NCBI RefSeq assembly: GCF_015354335.1
Contig: NZ_JADKYR010000003.1
Coordinates: 434,001 to 498,000, forward strand
DNA from: Methylophilus sp. 13
GTDB taxonomy: Bacteria > Pseudomonadota > Gammaproteobacteria > Burkholderiales > Methylophilaceae
DNA length: 64,000 nucleotides
Reading direction: 5' to 3'
The position numbers and the translations under genes are program-made. The notes beneath the pieces were generated by a model. That model worked only from the letters and a program-made list of their open reading frames with translations. It ran no database searches and was not told the DNA's origin. How positions within the stretch are numbered: the stretch's first letter is position 1; every line of letters begins with the position of its first letter. This document shows positions 19,726 through 27,856 of this stretch, in pieces.

Positions 19726-20733
19726 ATGACGAAAGCCATTATTCTGCAACCGGGCGGCGGCTACCAAAATGTCACCGTCGGCACACGCGAAGCGCCTGCG
19801 CCAACTGCCGGGCAAATCACGGTCAGGCTGCATGCCAACTCGCTCAATTACCATGATTTTGCCGTGGTCAGCGGCATGTGGGGGCCAACCGAGCCACGTA
19901 TCCCGATGGCGGATGGCGCGGGTGAAGTAGTCGCGGTCGGCGCAGGCGTCACCGAATTCAAAGTAGGCGATGCCGTAGTCAGTACTTTTTTCCCCACCTG
20001 GCAAGCGGGTGAACCGCTGGTTGAAGGCTTTGCCACCGTGCCAGGCGATGGTGTGGATGGCTACGCGCGTGAAATCGTCACCGCCAGCGCGGAATCTTTT
20101 ACGCTGGCCCCCAAAGGCTGGAGCCATATCGAATCCTCCACCTTGACTACCGCCGCCCTGACGGCCTGGCGTGCTCTGATGTCTGATGATCAGCTCACCC
20201 CTGGCGATACTGTGCTGGTGCAAGGCACGGGCGGCGTTTCCCTCTTTGCCTTGCAATTTGCCAAGCTGGCAGGCGCGACCGTGATTGCCACCTCGTCCAG
20301 CGAAGCCAAGCTGGAAAAACTCAAGGCCATGGGTGCAGATCACCTGATCAATTACAAAACCACCCCGGCCTGGGGAACGCTGGCGCGCGAACTGACGGGC
20401 GGCCGTGGCGTCGATCACGTCGTCGAGGTGGGCGGTCCGGCCACCCTCGAACAGTCCATGCTGGCGGCGCGCGTCGGTGGCCACGTCTCTGTCATTGGTA
20501 TCTTGACCGGCTTGGCGGGCGACTTTCCCCTGGTCACGGCCCTGATCAAGCAACTGCGCCTGCAAGGTGTGCTGGTGGGTAGCCGCAGCATGCAGCAAGC
20601 CATGATCAAGGCCATAGACGCGAATGGCCTGAAACCGGTGGTAGATAAGGTGTTTGCACTGGAGGAAATGGTGCAGGCCTTCCAGTATCAGGAGACCAAT
20701 CAGCACTTTGGCAAAATTTGCCTGCAGATTTAA
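19726..20733 (+). CDS. Zinc-independent alcohol dehydrogenase/quinone oxidoreductase-like MDR protein
   Basis: 335 residues, medium-chain dehydrogenase fold. GroES-like N-terminal half (LHANSLNYHDFAVVSGMW, MADGAGEVVAVGAGV) and a nucleotide-binding half with VQGTGGVSLFALQFAKLAGA (about 164-183). No zinc-ligand Cys set is present, which places it with NAD(P)H quinone oxidoreductase-like members. TTAGGAGAACGCC precedes the ATG. It overlaps the convergent AraC-regulator gene by four bases. Substrate unknown. Confidence 0.85.
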   Translation: MTKAIILQPGGGYQNVTVGTREAPAPTAGQITVRLHANSLNYHDFAVVSGMWGPTEPRIPMADGAGEVVAVGAGVTEFKVGDAVVSTFFPTWQAGEPLVEGFATVPGDGVDGYAREIVTASAESFTLAPKGWSHIESSTLTTAALTAWRALMSDDQLTPGDTVLVQGTGGVSLFALQFAKLAGATVIATSSSEAKLEKLKAMGADHLINYKTTPAWGTLARELTGGRGVDHVVEVGGPATLEQSMLAARVGGHVSVIGILTGLAGDFPLVTALIKQLRLQGVLVGSRSMQQAMIKAIDANGLKPVVDKVFALEEMVQAFQYQETNQHFGKICLQI

Positions 20734-21719
20734 CGGAGTAAAGCCCCCTGCTGCCGAAAAGCACGGGGGGCGTCGCCAAACTGCTGCTTAAAGGCCCGGC
20801 TGAAATGTGCAAAATCGTTAAAGCCGCAAGCCAGCGCGATCTCGGAAATGCTCCGGTGCTGCCAGGCCGGTCGCTTGAGATATTGCGCACTCAGCGCCAG
20901 CCGCTGTTGCCAGACATAGCGCATCAAAGACGTCTGTTCATCGGCAAACAATTGATTGATATATCGGCTGGAAAATCCGGTGGCAGCGGCAATGGCGTCA
21001 CTATCCAGGTCTGCATCCTGTAGATGCTTACTGAGCCACTGCTTGATTTGCAACAATGACAAACTGCGGCCAGGCGAACGCGGCAGCGTATGGTCTTGCA
21101 AGGTTTCAAGCGCATTGCCCAGCATGTCCAGCATGGGCGCCGCGCTGGCATCGAATGCCTGCATGGAGAGTTGATTCAGCTGACGCGTGAGCTGTTGCAA
21201 AAACGGCGACAACATGGCGGTCATGCCGTGCTGCAATCGCATGGGCATCGCCGTCAGATGCCCGGCCTGCGGCAAACGCTGATGCAACAAGGTTCTTGGG
21301 ATGGAAACAATCAGCTTGGAAAACGCCTCTGGACAATGGATATAGTGCGGCACCGTGGCATCATAAATAGTCATGTCGCCAGGGCGCAAAAACACTTCCC
21401 GCCCTTGCTGTTGCAGACAATACCGGCCTTGCAGCAACAGGACGGCAAAATAATTATCCAACTGCGGACGACTGATTTCTCGCGTCCCGCGCTGGATGGT
21501 CAGGCTGTTGGAGTGGATCACGGATAGTTGCAACGCCTGCCAAGGATAGAGCGTCATCTCGTTGTAAAGTGGGGCTGCCGTGGGCGGGACGATGTCCACC
21601 TCCGCATATTCACGTCCAATCACCTCACACAACCATGCCTTGCGCTGACTGGGTGCGACCAGATCGGAGCTATATTTTCGACCTGTCGCTGCGACTACTG
21701 TCCTTGCTTGCTGCGCCAT
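20730..21719 (-). CDS. AraC-family transcriptional regulator (FeaR/NphR-like layout)
   Basis: 329 residues. The C-terminal 100 residues hold the double helix-turn-helix of AraC proteins (ATGFSSRYINQLFADE and SISEIALACGFNDFAHFSRAFKQQFG). The N-terminal half resembles the AraC-binding-like ligand domain found in regulators of aromatic or amine catabolism. AAAGGAGAGGGTC stands before the ATG. It sits between the MDR oxidoreductase and the StyC-like membrane protein, and may control one or both. Confidence 0.88.
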   Translation of the reverse strand: MAQQARTVVAATGRKYSSDLVAPSQRKAWLCEVIGREYAEVDIVPPTAAPLYNEMTLYPWQALQLSVIHSNSLTIQRGTREISRPQLDNYFAVLLLQGRYCLQQQGREVFLRPGDMTIYDATVPHYIHCPEAFSKLIVSIPRTLLHQRLPQAGHLTAMPMRLQHGMTAMLSPFLQQLTRQLNQLSMQAFDASAAPMLDMLGNALETLQDHTLPRSPGRSLSLLQIKQWLSKHLQDADLDSDAIAAATGFSSRYINQLFADEQTSLMRYVWQQRLALSAQYLKRPAWQHRSISEIALACGFNDFAHFSRAFKQQFGDAPRAFRQQGALLR

Positions 21720-21872
21720 GACCCTCTCCTTTGCTGAGCGAAATTAAGTCACAAACAGCTAGATTTCGCAAGCGAGTCATCTCCGTTTCAGTCAAGCGTG
21801 AGGTCCGTCCAGATCAAGCAAACCATGACAGATCAGCTAAGCTGGGGACATGACATCCCCCAGGAGACTTTG

Positions 21873-22319
21873 ATGCAATCGACCCCACAAGCCCACCAGA
21901 TGTTATTGAAAGGGGCCGCATGCTGGCTGCTGATGGCGTTGTTACTGGCATGGTGTATGGTGGGCCTTAACTTTGGTGTGGCCCCACTCAAGGCGATTTT
22001 CGCGGGAAAATTCACGCGGCTGTTGCAAGCACATATCGATTTTCTGCTCATGACCGCACTCATTTTTGGTATTGCAGCCAGCCGGGTCTCGTTGCCATGG
22101 CATGTACGCTGGGCGATGGTGATAGGCGCATTTACCAACTCCAGCCTGTTTTTACTGATGGCCATTTTCCCGGCGCTGGACAATCCTGAGCTCCCGCCGC
22201 CCTTGCTGTTTCAGGACTATTTGTTTGCCAGCCTCTTTACCACCAGCTATGGTTTTGGCAAAGCCTCTGTGCTGATTTTAAAGTCTGGGTTGCAAACAAC
22301 CCCTCACCGAGAACCTTAG
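21873..22319 (+). CDS. Four-helix membrane protein, weakly styrene-oxide-isomerase-like
   Basis: 148 residues from the ATG at 21873, chosen because CAGGAGAC precedes it. Four hydrophobic segments are visible (about 15-32, 48-66, 74-92 and 110-130). The order of an Ala-His after the first helix (LLQAHIDFLL), an Arg-led third helix and an Asn-containing IGAFTNSSLFLLM recalls StyC styrene oxide isomerase, in which the His binds heme. This is a pattern match by eye only. If wrong, it is simply an unknown small integral membrane protein. Its stop overlaps that of the convergent DUF2892 gene. Confidence 0.5.
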   Translation: MQSTPQAHQMLLKGAACWLLMALLLAWCMVGLNFGVAPLKAIFAGKFTRLLQAHIDFLLMTALIFGIAASRVSLPWHVRWAMVIGAFTNSSLFLLMAIFPALDNPELPPPLLFQDYLFASLFTTSYGFGKASVLILKSGLQTTPHREP

Positions 22320-22495
22320 CGACGGTTAATCTTGAGCAAGGCATAAAGCGGGCACCACTGGATCAGCCCGGTCGCCAACGGCACCAGCCCAAACCAGCCC
22401 CAGGTGGGACCCTGGAAAAACAGGGTCCACATCAGCAATCCGGCGCCGATAATCACTCTTAAATACTGTTCCAATTGCCCGATATTATCTGCCAT
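22316..22495 (-). CDS. DUF2892 (YgaP-like) small membrane protein
   Basis: 59 residues: starts MADNIGQLEQYLRVIIGAGL and ends LIQWCPLYALLKINRR. The pattern of two short helices, a G-x-x-G-W-F-G-L centre and a C-P-LY segment is the DUF2892 signature found in YgaP-type proteins, often beside sulfur-transfer genes. TATAGGAGG sits 5 bases before the ATG, a strong ribosome binding site. It follows the SulP gene by 34 bases on the same strand and is probably the last gene of the sulfur operon. Confidence 0.88.
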   Translation of the reverse strand: MADNIGQLEQYLRVIIGAGLLMWTLFFQGPTWGWFGLVPLATGLIQWCPLYALLKINRR

Positions 22496-22529
22496 GCCAG
22501 CCTCCTATATTTAGCGGCGCTTAACGCCG

Positions 22530-24257
22530 TTAATGACAGGACAGCGCTGCATAAGCCTGATGTTGGGTCAGATAAATCTTGCCATTGAGCTGCTGCCTGA
22601 GTGGAGCATGTTGCAACATGTCCATCACCGGGCCTTTGACCTCGGACAAATGAAAGCCAATTCCCAATGCAGATAAATGGTGGTTGATGACCTCCAGCAC
22701 CTCCAGGGCACTGCCATCTACCTCGTTGACGGCGGAGCACATCAGGATCACATGTTTCAATGCCGGGTTGTCGGCGACCACTTCGAGCACTTTTTGCTCG
22801 AGATAGCGCGCATTGGCAAAATACAAGCTCTCATCCACACGTAAAGTGATCACATCCGGGCACACACTGACCGCGTGCCGCGCCACGTTTCTAAAATGCT
22901 CGGTACCCGGCACCTGCCCGACAATGGCAATGTGCGGCCGACTGCTGCGGTATAGATGCATGGCCATGGACAGCAACACGCCTGCACTGATGCCATGTTC
23001 AATATCGACCAGCAAGGTGATCATAAAAGTCACCAGCAAGGCGGCAAAGTCACTGCGGTTACGCCGCCAGGTCTCGATAAACACGCGTCCGTCCACCAGG
23101 CTCATCACCGCAACGATAATCGTGCTGGCCAAAATAAATCTGGGTAACGCACTGAGCCACGAGGCCAGAAAAACCGTGGCCAGCCACATGCCCAATGCGG
23201 TAAACAAACCCGCTGCCGGTGTTTGCGCACCCGCATCCATATTCACCACTGAGCGCGACACGCCGCCGGTGACCGGCTGTCCCCCACTCAGGCTGGCCGC
23301 CAGATTGGCGCCGCCCAAGGCAATCAGCTCCTGGTCAGGATCTATGCGTTCGCGCCGCTTCATGGCCAGACTCTGCGCGACAGAAATCGACTCCACCGTG
23401 CCGATGATGGAAATCAGCAAGGCAGGGGCCAATAAAGACTGCCACATTGCCAGACTCCCATGCGGCAAGGCCAGCGCAGGCAGCCCGGCGGGAATCTGCC
23501 CCACGGTCCGCACCCCGGTGAGCAGGGCCCAACCGGCATGCATGACAATCGTCCCGATCAACACCAGCAGCGCAGGCACTGCCCGCACCAACGCCTGCGC
23601 CCAAAACGGCGAGCAGCCCAGACTTAGCAACAGCGATTGCCCTTGCCGCCTGGCCAGCACCAGCAATAGCAGGGTGAGCACCGACAGCATGGCCGTCGCG
23701 AGATGAATCTGCGGCCATTGCCCCAGCATACTCTGCCAGAGCGCCAGTACATGACTGCCCTCGGCCCGGATACCGAGCAAGGTGGGTAGCTGGCTACTGG
23801 CAATCACCAGGCTGGCGCCAGCAATAAAGCCGCTCATGACGGGGTGCGATAGAAAATTCGCCAGAAAGCCTAATTTGAACATCCCGGCCAGCATCAGAAA
23901 CAGGCCAGACAAACACGCCAGGATCAGCGCCGCTTGCAGCCCCAGCGCGGGACTCTGTGCTGAATAAGGCGCCACTGCGGTCGCAGTCATCAGCGCCGCC
24001 ACCGCCACCGGGCCTACAGCCAGCGTCGCACTGGTGCCTAACAAAGCATAGACGATTAACGGCAACAGGCTGGCATACAGGCCGACTTGTGGCGGCAAGC
24101 CCGCCAGGATGGCATAGGCCAGCGCCTGCGGAACCAGCATCAGGGTCACCGTCAGCGCCGCCATCAGGTCATGCATGGCCTGCTCGCGCCGATAATGCCG
24201 CCCCCAGCGGAGGGCGGGCACGTAATGGGCCAGCCGAGTCAACATCGCTGTGCTCAT
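22530..24257 (-). CDS. SulP-family inorganic anion transporter with STAS domain
   Basis: 575 residues from the ATG at 24257, which overlaps the upstream stop (ATGA); an upstream in-frame start at 24287 would lie inside the previous gene. About 10-12 membrane helices include the SulP signature region PQALAYAILAGLPPQVGLYASLLPL, and the soluble C-terminal 120 residues form a STAS domain (VITLRVDESLYFANARYLE, LMCSAVNEVDGSALE). Members carry sulfate, bicarbonate or other anions. Coupling to the persulfide dioxygenase gene suggests export of sulfite/sulfate or related sulfur anions. Confidence 0.9.
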   Translation of the reverse strand: MSTAMLTRLAHYVPALRWGRHYRREQAMHDLMAALTVTLMLVPQALAYAILAGLPPQVGLYASLLPLIVYALLGTSATLAVGPVAVAALMTATAVAPYSAQSPALGLQAALILACLSGLFLMLAGMFKLGFLANFLSHPVMSGFIAGASLVIASSQLPTLLGIRAEGSHVLALWQSMLGQWPQIHLATAMLSVLTLLLLVLARRQGQSLLLSLGCSPFWAQALVRAVPALLVLIGTIVMHAGWALLTGVRTVGQIPAGLPALALPHGSLAMWQSLLAPALLISIIGTVESISVAQSLAMKRRERIDPDQELIALGGANLAASLSGGQPVTGGVSRSVVNMDAGAQTPAAGLFTALGMWLATVFLASWLSALPRFILASTIIVAVMSLVDGRVFIETWRRNRSDFAALLVTFMITLLVDIEHGISAGVLLSMAMHLYRSSRPHIAIVGQVPGTEHFRNVARHAVSVCPDVITLRVDESLYFANARYLEQKVLEVVADNPALKHVILMCSAVNEVDGSALEVLEVINHHLSALGIGFHLSEVKGPVMDMLQHAPLRQQLNGKIYLTQHQAYAALSCH

Positions 24258-24958
24258 GCCGACTGCTTGATCACCACTTGCCCGCAAGCCTGGTTGGCAG
24301 GCAAGGCTACATCAATTTGTTTGGGATAGGCCAGCTTGAGATTGGCCATGATATTGATAAATTCAGCGCGGGAAGTTTGCCCGCCCAAGCGCTTGTTTTC
24401 ACGCTTCTCGTGGCCGACCGTGGAGACGGTCCTACCGTGATAATCGTGGCCGGGATAAATCAGCGTATCCTCAGGCAAGCTGAAAATTTTGGCATGTATG
24501 CTGTCATACAACTGCCCGGCATTGCCCTGCTGAAAGTCGGTGCGGCCACAGCCATCAATCAGTAAGGCATCGCCGGTAAAAATGCGGTCACCGACCAGAT
24601 AACTGACGCAGCCGTTGGTGTGCCCGGGCGTGTAACGGACCTCGATATCCAGCGTGCCAACTTGCAAGTGCACGCCATCGGTCACCAGCACATCGCCGCA
24701 TTGCGCGCCAGCATCACGATGCACCACACTTTTACTGCCCAGACGCTCGCGCAAGGTGGCGGCAGCGGTGACATGATCGGCGTGCACATGCGTTTCCAGG
24801 GTAAACACCAGCGTCAACCCATGCTGTTGCAAAGCCGCCACATACTTGTCTACCTCGCTGCCTACGGTATCAATCATCACCGCCTGCCGGGTTTCTTCAC
24901 AGCCTAGCAGATAGGTATAAGTGCTACTTTCAGGCTCAAAAAATTGCTTGAAAATCAT
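24254..24958 (-). CDS. ETHE1-type persulfide dioxygenase (metallo-beta-lactamase fold)
   Basis: 234 residues from the ATG at 24958, which has AAGGAG seven bases upstream. The metal site is visible: His57, His59, Asp61 and His62 in THVHADH, then TPGHTNGC, GDALLIDGCGRTDFQ and YPGHDYHG. GRTDFQ and the short length place it with ETHE1-like enzymes that oxidise glutathione persulfide to sulfite with O2, not with lactamases. It is the first gene behind a near-perfect sigma-54 promoter, divergent from the FisR-type activator. Confidence 0.92.
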   Translation of the reverse strand: MIFKQFFEPESSTYTYLLGCEETRQAVMIDTVGSEVDKYVAALQQHGLTLVFTLETHVHADHVTAAATLRERLGSKSVVHRDAGAQCGDVLVTDGVHLQVGTLDIEVRYTPGHTNGCVSYLVGDRIFTGDALLIDGCGRTDFQQGNAGQLYDSIHAKIFSLPEDTLIYPGHDYHGRTVSTVGHEKRENKRLGGQTSRAEFINIMANLKLAYPKQIDVALPANQACGQVVIKQSA

Positions 24959-24990
24959 CCGCGTGCTCCTTATCAAGATGGCGTTGATTC

Positions 24991-25006
24991 AGCAAAACCA
25001 GTGCCA
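24991..25006 (-). promoter_or_regulatory. Sigma-54 (-24/-12) promoter for the persulfide dioxygenase operon
   Basis: On the minus strand the sequence is TGGCAC-TGGTT-TTGCT, which matches the RpoN consensus TGGCAC-N5-TTGCA at all but the last position. It points at the dioxygenase gene, whose start lies 33 bases further on. The adjacent divergent gene codes for a sigma-54 activator. Confidence 0.85.
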
Positions 25007-25083
25007 ATGTTTCAATAAAAATTTAAAAACAGTCAAATCAATGACTTATATAAAAATATCACTTGCCCACCCCCCGCCAAAAA

Positions 25084-25124
25084 TGTTTCAATGAAACACA
25101 AAACCACAATCATGAAACGTTTCA
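25084..25124. promoter_or_regulatory. Two palindromes, candidate FisR upstream activating sites
   Basis: TGTTTCAATGAAACA (25084-25098) is a perfect 7-base-arm palindrome, and TGAAACGTTTCA (25113-25124) is a perfect 12-base palindrome using the same TGAAAC half-site. They lie about 78-118 bases upstream of the -24 element, the usual distance for a sigma-54 enhancer. The second ends 10 bases before the activator's own ATG, so it could also mediate autoregulation. A lone half-site, TGTTTCA, occurs at 25008. Confidence 0.7.
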
Positions 25125-25133
25125 AATAAAAAA

Positions 25134-26498
25134 ATGGAACAAACCACCCCCGATTTTTTCAGCCAGCAGGCCGGTCTGACCCGGGCACAGGGCGAATCGT
25201 TGGCCCGCATGATTTCATTGATCATGCCAGATGCAGCCGTGTTTACCGTCGATGCTCAAAAGCGGATCAGCTACTGGAGCCCGGGTGCCGAAAAACTGCT
25301 AGGCTTCACCCAAGCTGCGCTCCTGGGTGAAAACTGCCTGACTGCCAACCGCTGCGAACAGTGTATGCGCGGCTGTGGGCTCACCGAGTCTGGCAAGGTC
25401 GAGGGCGCGCCCCTGCTGCTGCACCGGTCTGATGGTGAACGACAGGCAGTGTTGAAATATGCCATGGCCTACCTGCCAGAAGATGGCGCGTTTGCGGGCG
25501 GCCTCGAAATCCTGCTGCCCCAGCAGGCGGACGCAGGCAAGACCGCCGCCCAATCCTCGCTGGGTGAAAAATATGGCTTGATCAGCCATGCGCCCGAAAT
25601 GCAAAAAGTGTTTGAAATGATACGGCGCGTGGCAGTGACAGATATCCCGGTGTTGATCCGCGGCGACTCCGGCACGGGCAAAGAGCTGGTGGCTCGCGCC
25701 ATTCATGGCGAGAGTCCGCGTCAACGTGGCGCCTTTGTCGCCATCAACTGTGCCACGCTCAATGCGGGCATGCTGGAGAGTGAGCTGTTTGGCCACGTCA
25801 AGGGTGCCTTCACCGGCGCCATTCGTGATCACCAGGGCCTGTTTGGCCGGGCCGAGGGCGGCACGCTGTTTCTGGATGAAATCGCCGAACTACCTTACGA
25901 ATTACAGGCCAAACTGTTGCGCGTACTCGAAACCGGTGAATACCTGCCCGTCGGGGCCAGTCAAGCCATGCAAGCCAATGTCCGCATTGTTGCCGCCACA
26001 CATAAAGCCTTGCGCGAAGAGGTTAAAGCCGGGCGTTTCCGACAGGACTTGTTGTTCCGCTTGCGCGTGGTGCCCATCTTCTTACCCAGCTTGCAGGCGC
26101 GCAAACAGGATATTCCGCTCATACTGCGACATCTGCTTAAACAGCAATTTACCGGGGAACTACTGCCCGTAGTGAAGGCCGCCGCCATGGAGCAACTGAT
26201 GGCCTATGACTGGCCGGGCAATGTGCGCGAACTGCGCAATGTGTTGAATTACGCACTGGTGATGTCGGATGGCAAACAGATAGCCACCGCAGACTTGCCG
26301 CCCGAACTGCAAACGATACCCGGGTCAACACAGGCAATGGCAGCGCCAGTCGCCAAACCAGGCCGCCAGGCGCTTTCAGAAGCCGCCATCGTGCAAGCCG
26401 TCACTGACTGCCAGGGCAACCTGACCCAGGCGGCCAAACAACTAGGGATTGGCCGCACCACACTGTGGCGTTACCGCAAACTTTGGCAAAAAGACTGA
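25134..26498 (+). CDS. fisR: FisR-type sigma-54-dependent sulfur-responsive activator
   Basis: 454 residues. An N-terminal PAS-like sensor (about 25-130) carries four clustered Cys (68, 74, 77, 81). The AAA+ domain has Walker A GDSGTGKE (177-184), the sigma-54 contact GAFTGA (224-229) and Walker B GGTLFLDE (242-249). A Fis-type HTH ends the protein (LTQAAKQLGIGRTTLWRYRK). FisR of other bacteria senses sulfane sulfur through sensor-domain Cys and activates sulfide-oxidation genes; the divergent persulfide dioxygenase makes the same role likely. Only A-rich sequence precedes the ATG, with no clear ribosome binding site. Confidence 0.85.
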   Translation: MEQTTPDFFSQQAGLTRAQGESLARMISLIMPDAAVFTVDAQKRISYWSPGAEKLLGFTQAALLGENCLTANRCEQCMRGCGLTESGKVEGAPLLLHRSDGERQAVLKYAMAYLPEDGAFAGGLEILLPQQADAGKTAAQSSLGEKYGLISHAPEMQKVFEMIRRVAVTDIPVLIRGDSGTGKELVARAIHGESPRQRGAFVAINCATLNAGMLESELFGHVKGAFTGAIRDHQGLFGRAEGGTLFLDEIAELPYELQAKLLRVLETGEYLPVGASQAMQANVRIVAATHKALREEVKAGRFRQDLLFRLRVVPIFLPSLQARKQDIPLILRHLLKQQFTGELLPVVKAAAMEQLMAYDWPGNVRELRNVLNYALVMSDGKQIATADLPPELQTIPGSTQAMAAPVAKPGRQALSEAAIVQAVTDCQGNLTQAAKQLGIGRTTLWRYRKLWQKD

Positions 26499-26503
26499 TA
26501 CGG

Positions 26504-26923
26504 TCACAACCAGCCGCGACGCACCGCCAGCGTATGCACGGCCATTCCCGCCAGCATGCTGGCGACAAACAGCCAGACCGCCGGGCCACCCGTCAAGAGT
26601 GAGGCGATGGCTGGGCCGGGACAAAATCCGGCAATGCCCCAGCCGGTGCCAAAGATCACCGCCCCCAGCACCAGTTTGCGGTCAATCAGGCGCGTGCCTG
26701 GCAACTGCACAGGCAGGCCCAAAACACTGGTGGGGTGCTTGGCCGCAGACTTGAAGGCAAAAAAGCCCACCGCAATCGCACCCATCATCACAAATGCCAG
26801 TGACGGATCCCAGTCACCGGTCACATCCAGAAAGGCCAGTACCTTGGCTGGATTGGTCATCCCGCCCACAATCAACCCCACGCCGAAGATCAGCCCGGCG
26901 ATCAATGCCATCAAATTTGCCAT
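26504..26923 (-). CDS. YeeE/YedE-type (DUF6691) transporter half, PmpB-like
   Basis: 139 residues, four hydrophobic helices. GLIVGGMTNPAKVLAFLDVTGDWDPSLAFVMMGA opens it and GTGWGIAGFCPGPAIASL carries the conserved Cys of the family. Split YeeE/YedE proteins come as two adjacent half-size genes and are linked to uptake or movement of thiosulfate or other sulfur compounds. The other half lies seven bases upstream. It converges on the FisR gene, five bases away. Confidence 0.9.
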   Translation of the reverse strand: MANLMALIAGLIFGVGLIVGGMTNPAKVLAFLDVTGDWDPSLAFVMMGAIAVGFFAFKSAAKHPTSVLGLPVQLPGTRLIDRKLVLGAVIFGTGWGIAGFCPGPAIASLLTGGPAVWLFVASMLAGMAVHTLAVRRGWL

Positions 26924-26930
26924 CTTGCTT

Positions 26931-27356
26931 CTACCCTATCATCCACACATGGCGCCATAGCCAGACCACCAGTATCGCTACCAGCATAAACGTCAGCGTG
27001 GCTACCAGCGAACGTGGCGACAGCCGAGACAAGCCGCAAACCCCGTGACCACTGGTGCACCCCGACCCCAGGCGACTACCAAAGCCCACCAGCAATCCCG
27101 CCACGATCAACCAGGGCGTGGACGCCTGAATCTCCACCATAGGCAACGGCCGTGCCAGCACATAAACCAATGGCGACAGCACCAGACCTGCGACAAAAGC
27201 CAGGCGCCAGGCCCGGTCACCGGCGGCGGCCGACCAGACCTGACCCACAATGCCACTGATGCCAGTGACCTTGCCCAGCCAGCGGATCATCAGCAAGGTG
27301 GAAAAACCAATCAGCAATCCACCCATCAGTGATTGCCAGGGGGTAAAAGAAATCAT
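26931..27356 (-). CDS. YeeE/YedE transporter half, PmpA-like
   Basis: 141 residues, about four helices. The signature GSRLGSGCTSGHGVCGLSRLSPRS holds two conserved Cys, the likely sulfur-relay residues by analogy with YeeE (TsuA) thiosulfate transport. It pairs with the PmpB-like half seven bases downstream. Together they equal one full YeeE. Confidence 0.9.
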   Translation of the reverse strand: MISFTPWQSLMGGLLIGFSTLLMIRWLGKVTGISGIVGQVWSAAAGDRAWRLAFVAGLVLSPLVYVLARPLPMVEIQASTPWLIVAGLLVGFGSRLGSGCTSGHGVCGLSRLSPRSLVATLTFMLVAILVVWLWRHVWMIG

Positions 27357-27414
27357 GCTTTTTTCTACATCCTCAACAGCGTTTATGAACAGGCCTAGCC
27401 AGCGTGATCACTCC

Positions 27415-27636
27415 TCAATCGACTTCGTCGGCCATGTCCTCATGGGCGGGTTCCGCAAGCTGGTTACATTCAAAACCGGCTTTTTCCAGCGCAACCCGAT
27501 ACTCGCAGCCGGGCAAATGCCCCTCCAGCTTGCCGTTGATATGGGTGGTTTCCTGCTTGCAGTAGGCGCAACGATAACGGTGGGCCTGACCTTCAAAGTG
27601 CTCTTGCGGATAGTCGATATAAAACAGTCGTTTCAT
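27415..27636 (-). CDS. Small Cys-rich zinc-ribbon-like protein
   Basis: 73 residues, beginning MKRLFYIDYPQEHF. CAYC, then a spacer of 15-20 residues and HLPGC, together with a later Cys, suggest a small zinc site. GAGGAGCAAGTAAC precedes the ATG, a good ribosome binding site. It lies 58 bases upstream of the PmpA-like gene on the same strand and is probably cotranscribed with it. I do not recognise a named family. Confidence 0.7.
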   Translation of the reverse strand: MKRLFYIDYPQEHFEGQAHRYRCAYCKQETTHINGKLEGHLPGCEYRVALEKAGFECNQLAEPAHEDMADEVD

Positions 27637-27826
27637 GTTACTTGCTCCTCATCACAGCACTAGACAAGACCTATGCTACGCTGTCGCCAGGAGGCTGGCA
27701 ATACACAAAAAATCGCCTTGAGCAAGATTTTTCATCAAATAATTTTAACGTGCAGATTTTAATCAGGCCTAATTTAATACATAAAATCAAATAGTTAAGA
27801 CACTCACCCACAGCTCACCATAAAAG

Positions 27827-27835
27827 TTATCCACA
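27827..27835 (+). promoter_or_regulatory. Isolated perfect DnaA-box sequence
   Basis: TTATCCACA matches the strongest DnaA box. TCCACA here and TGTGGA at 27841-27846 also form a 6-base hairpin with a five-A loop, just after the antiporter stop. It may simply be part of that hairpin. Confidence 0.4.
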
Positions 27836-27856
27836 AAAAATGTGGACAGGCGCCCC

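Noticed and set aside
19645-20706. Long open frame antisense to the MDR oxidoreductase gene (353 codons)
   Set aside because: The + strand gene has clear MDR motifs and a ribosome binding site; the antisense product shows no family features and is rich in His/Gln/Arg, as expected for a shadow of a GC-rich gene.
22813-23706. Long open frame antisense to the SulP gene (297 codons)
   Set aside because: SulP and STAS motifs on the minus strand are unmistakable; the opposite frame has unlikely composition and no start signal.
24959-24976. Upstream TTG start for the persulfide dioxygenase
   Set aside because: It would place the ribosome binding site AAGGAG inside the coding region; the ATG at 24958 is at ideal spacing from it.
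27827-27846. Replication origin at the DnaA box
   Set aside because: Only one perfect box, no cluster, no dnaA/dnaN/gidA genes and no AT-rich unwinding block.
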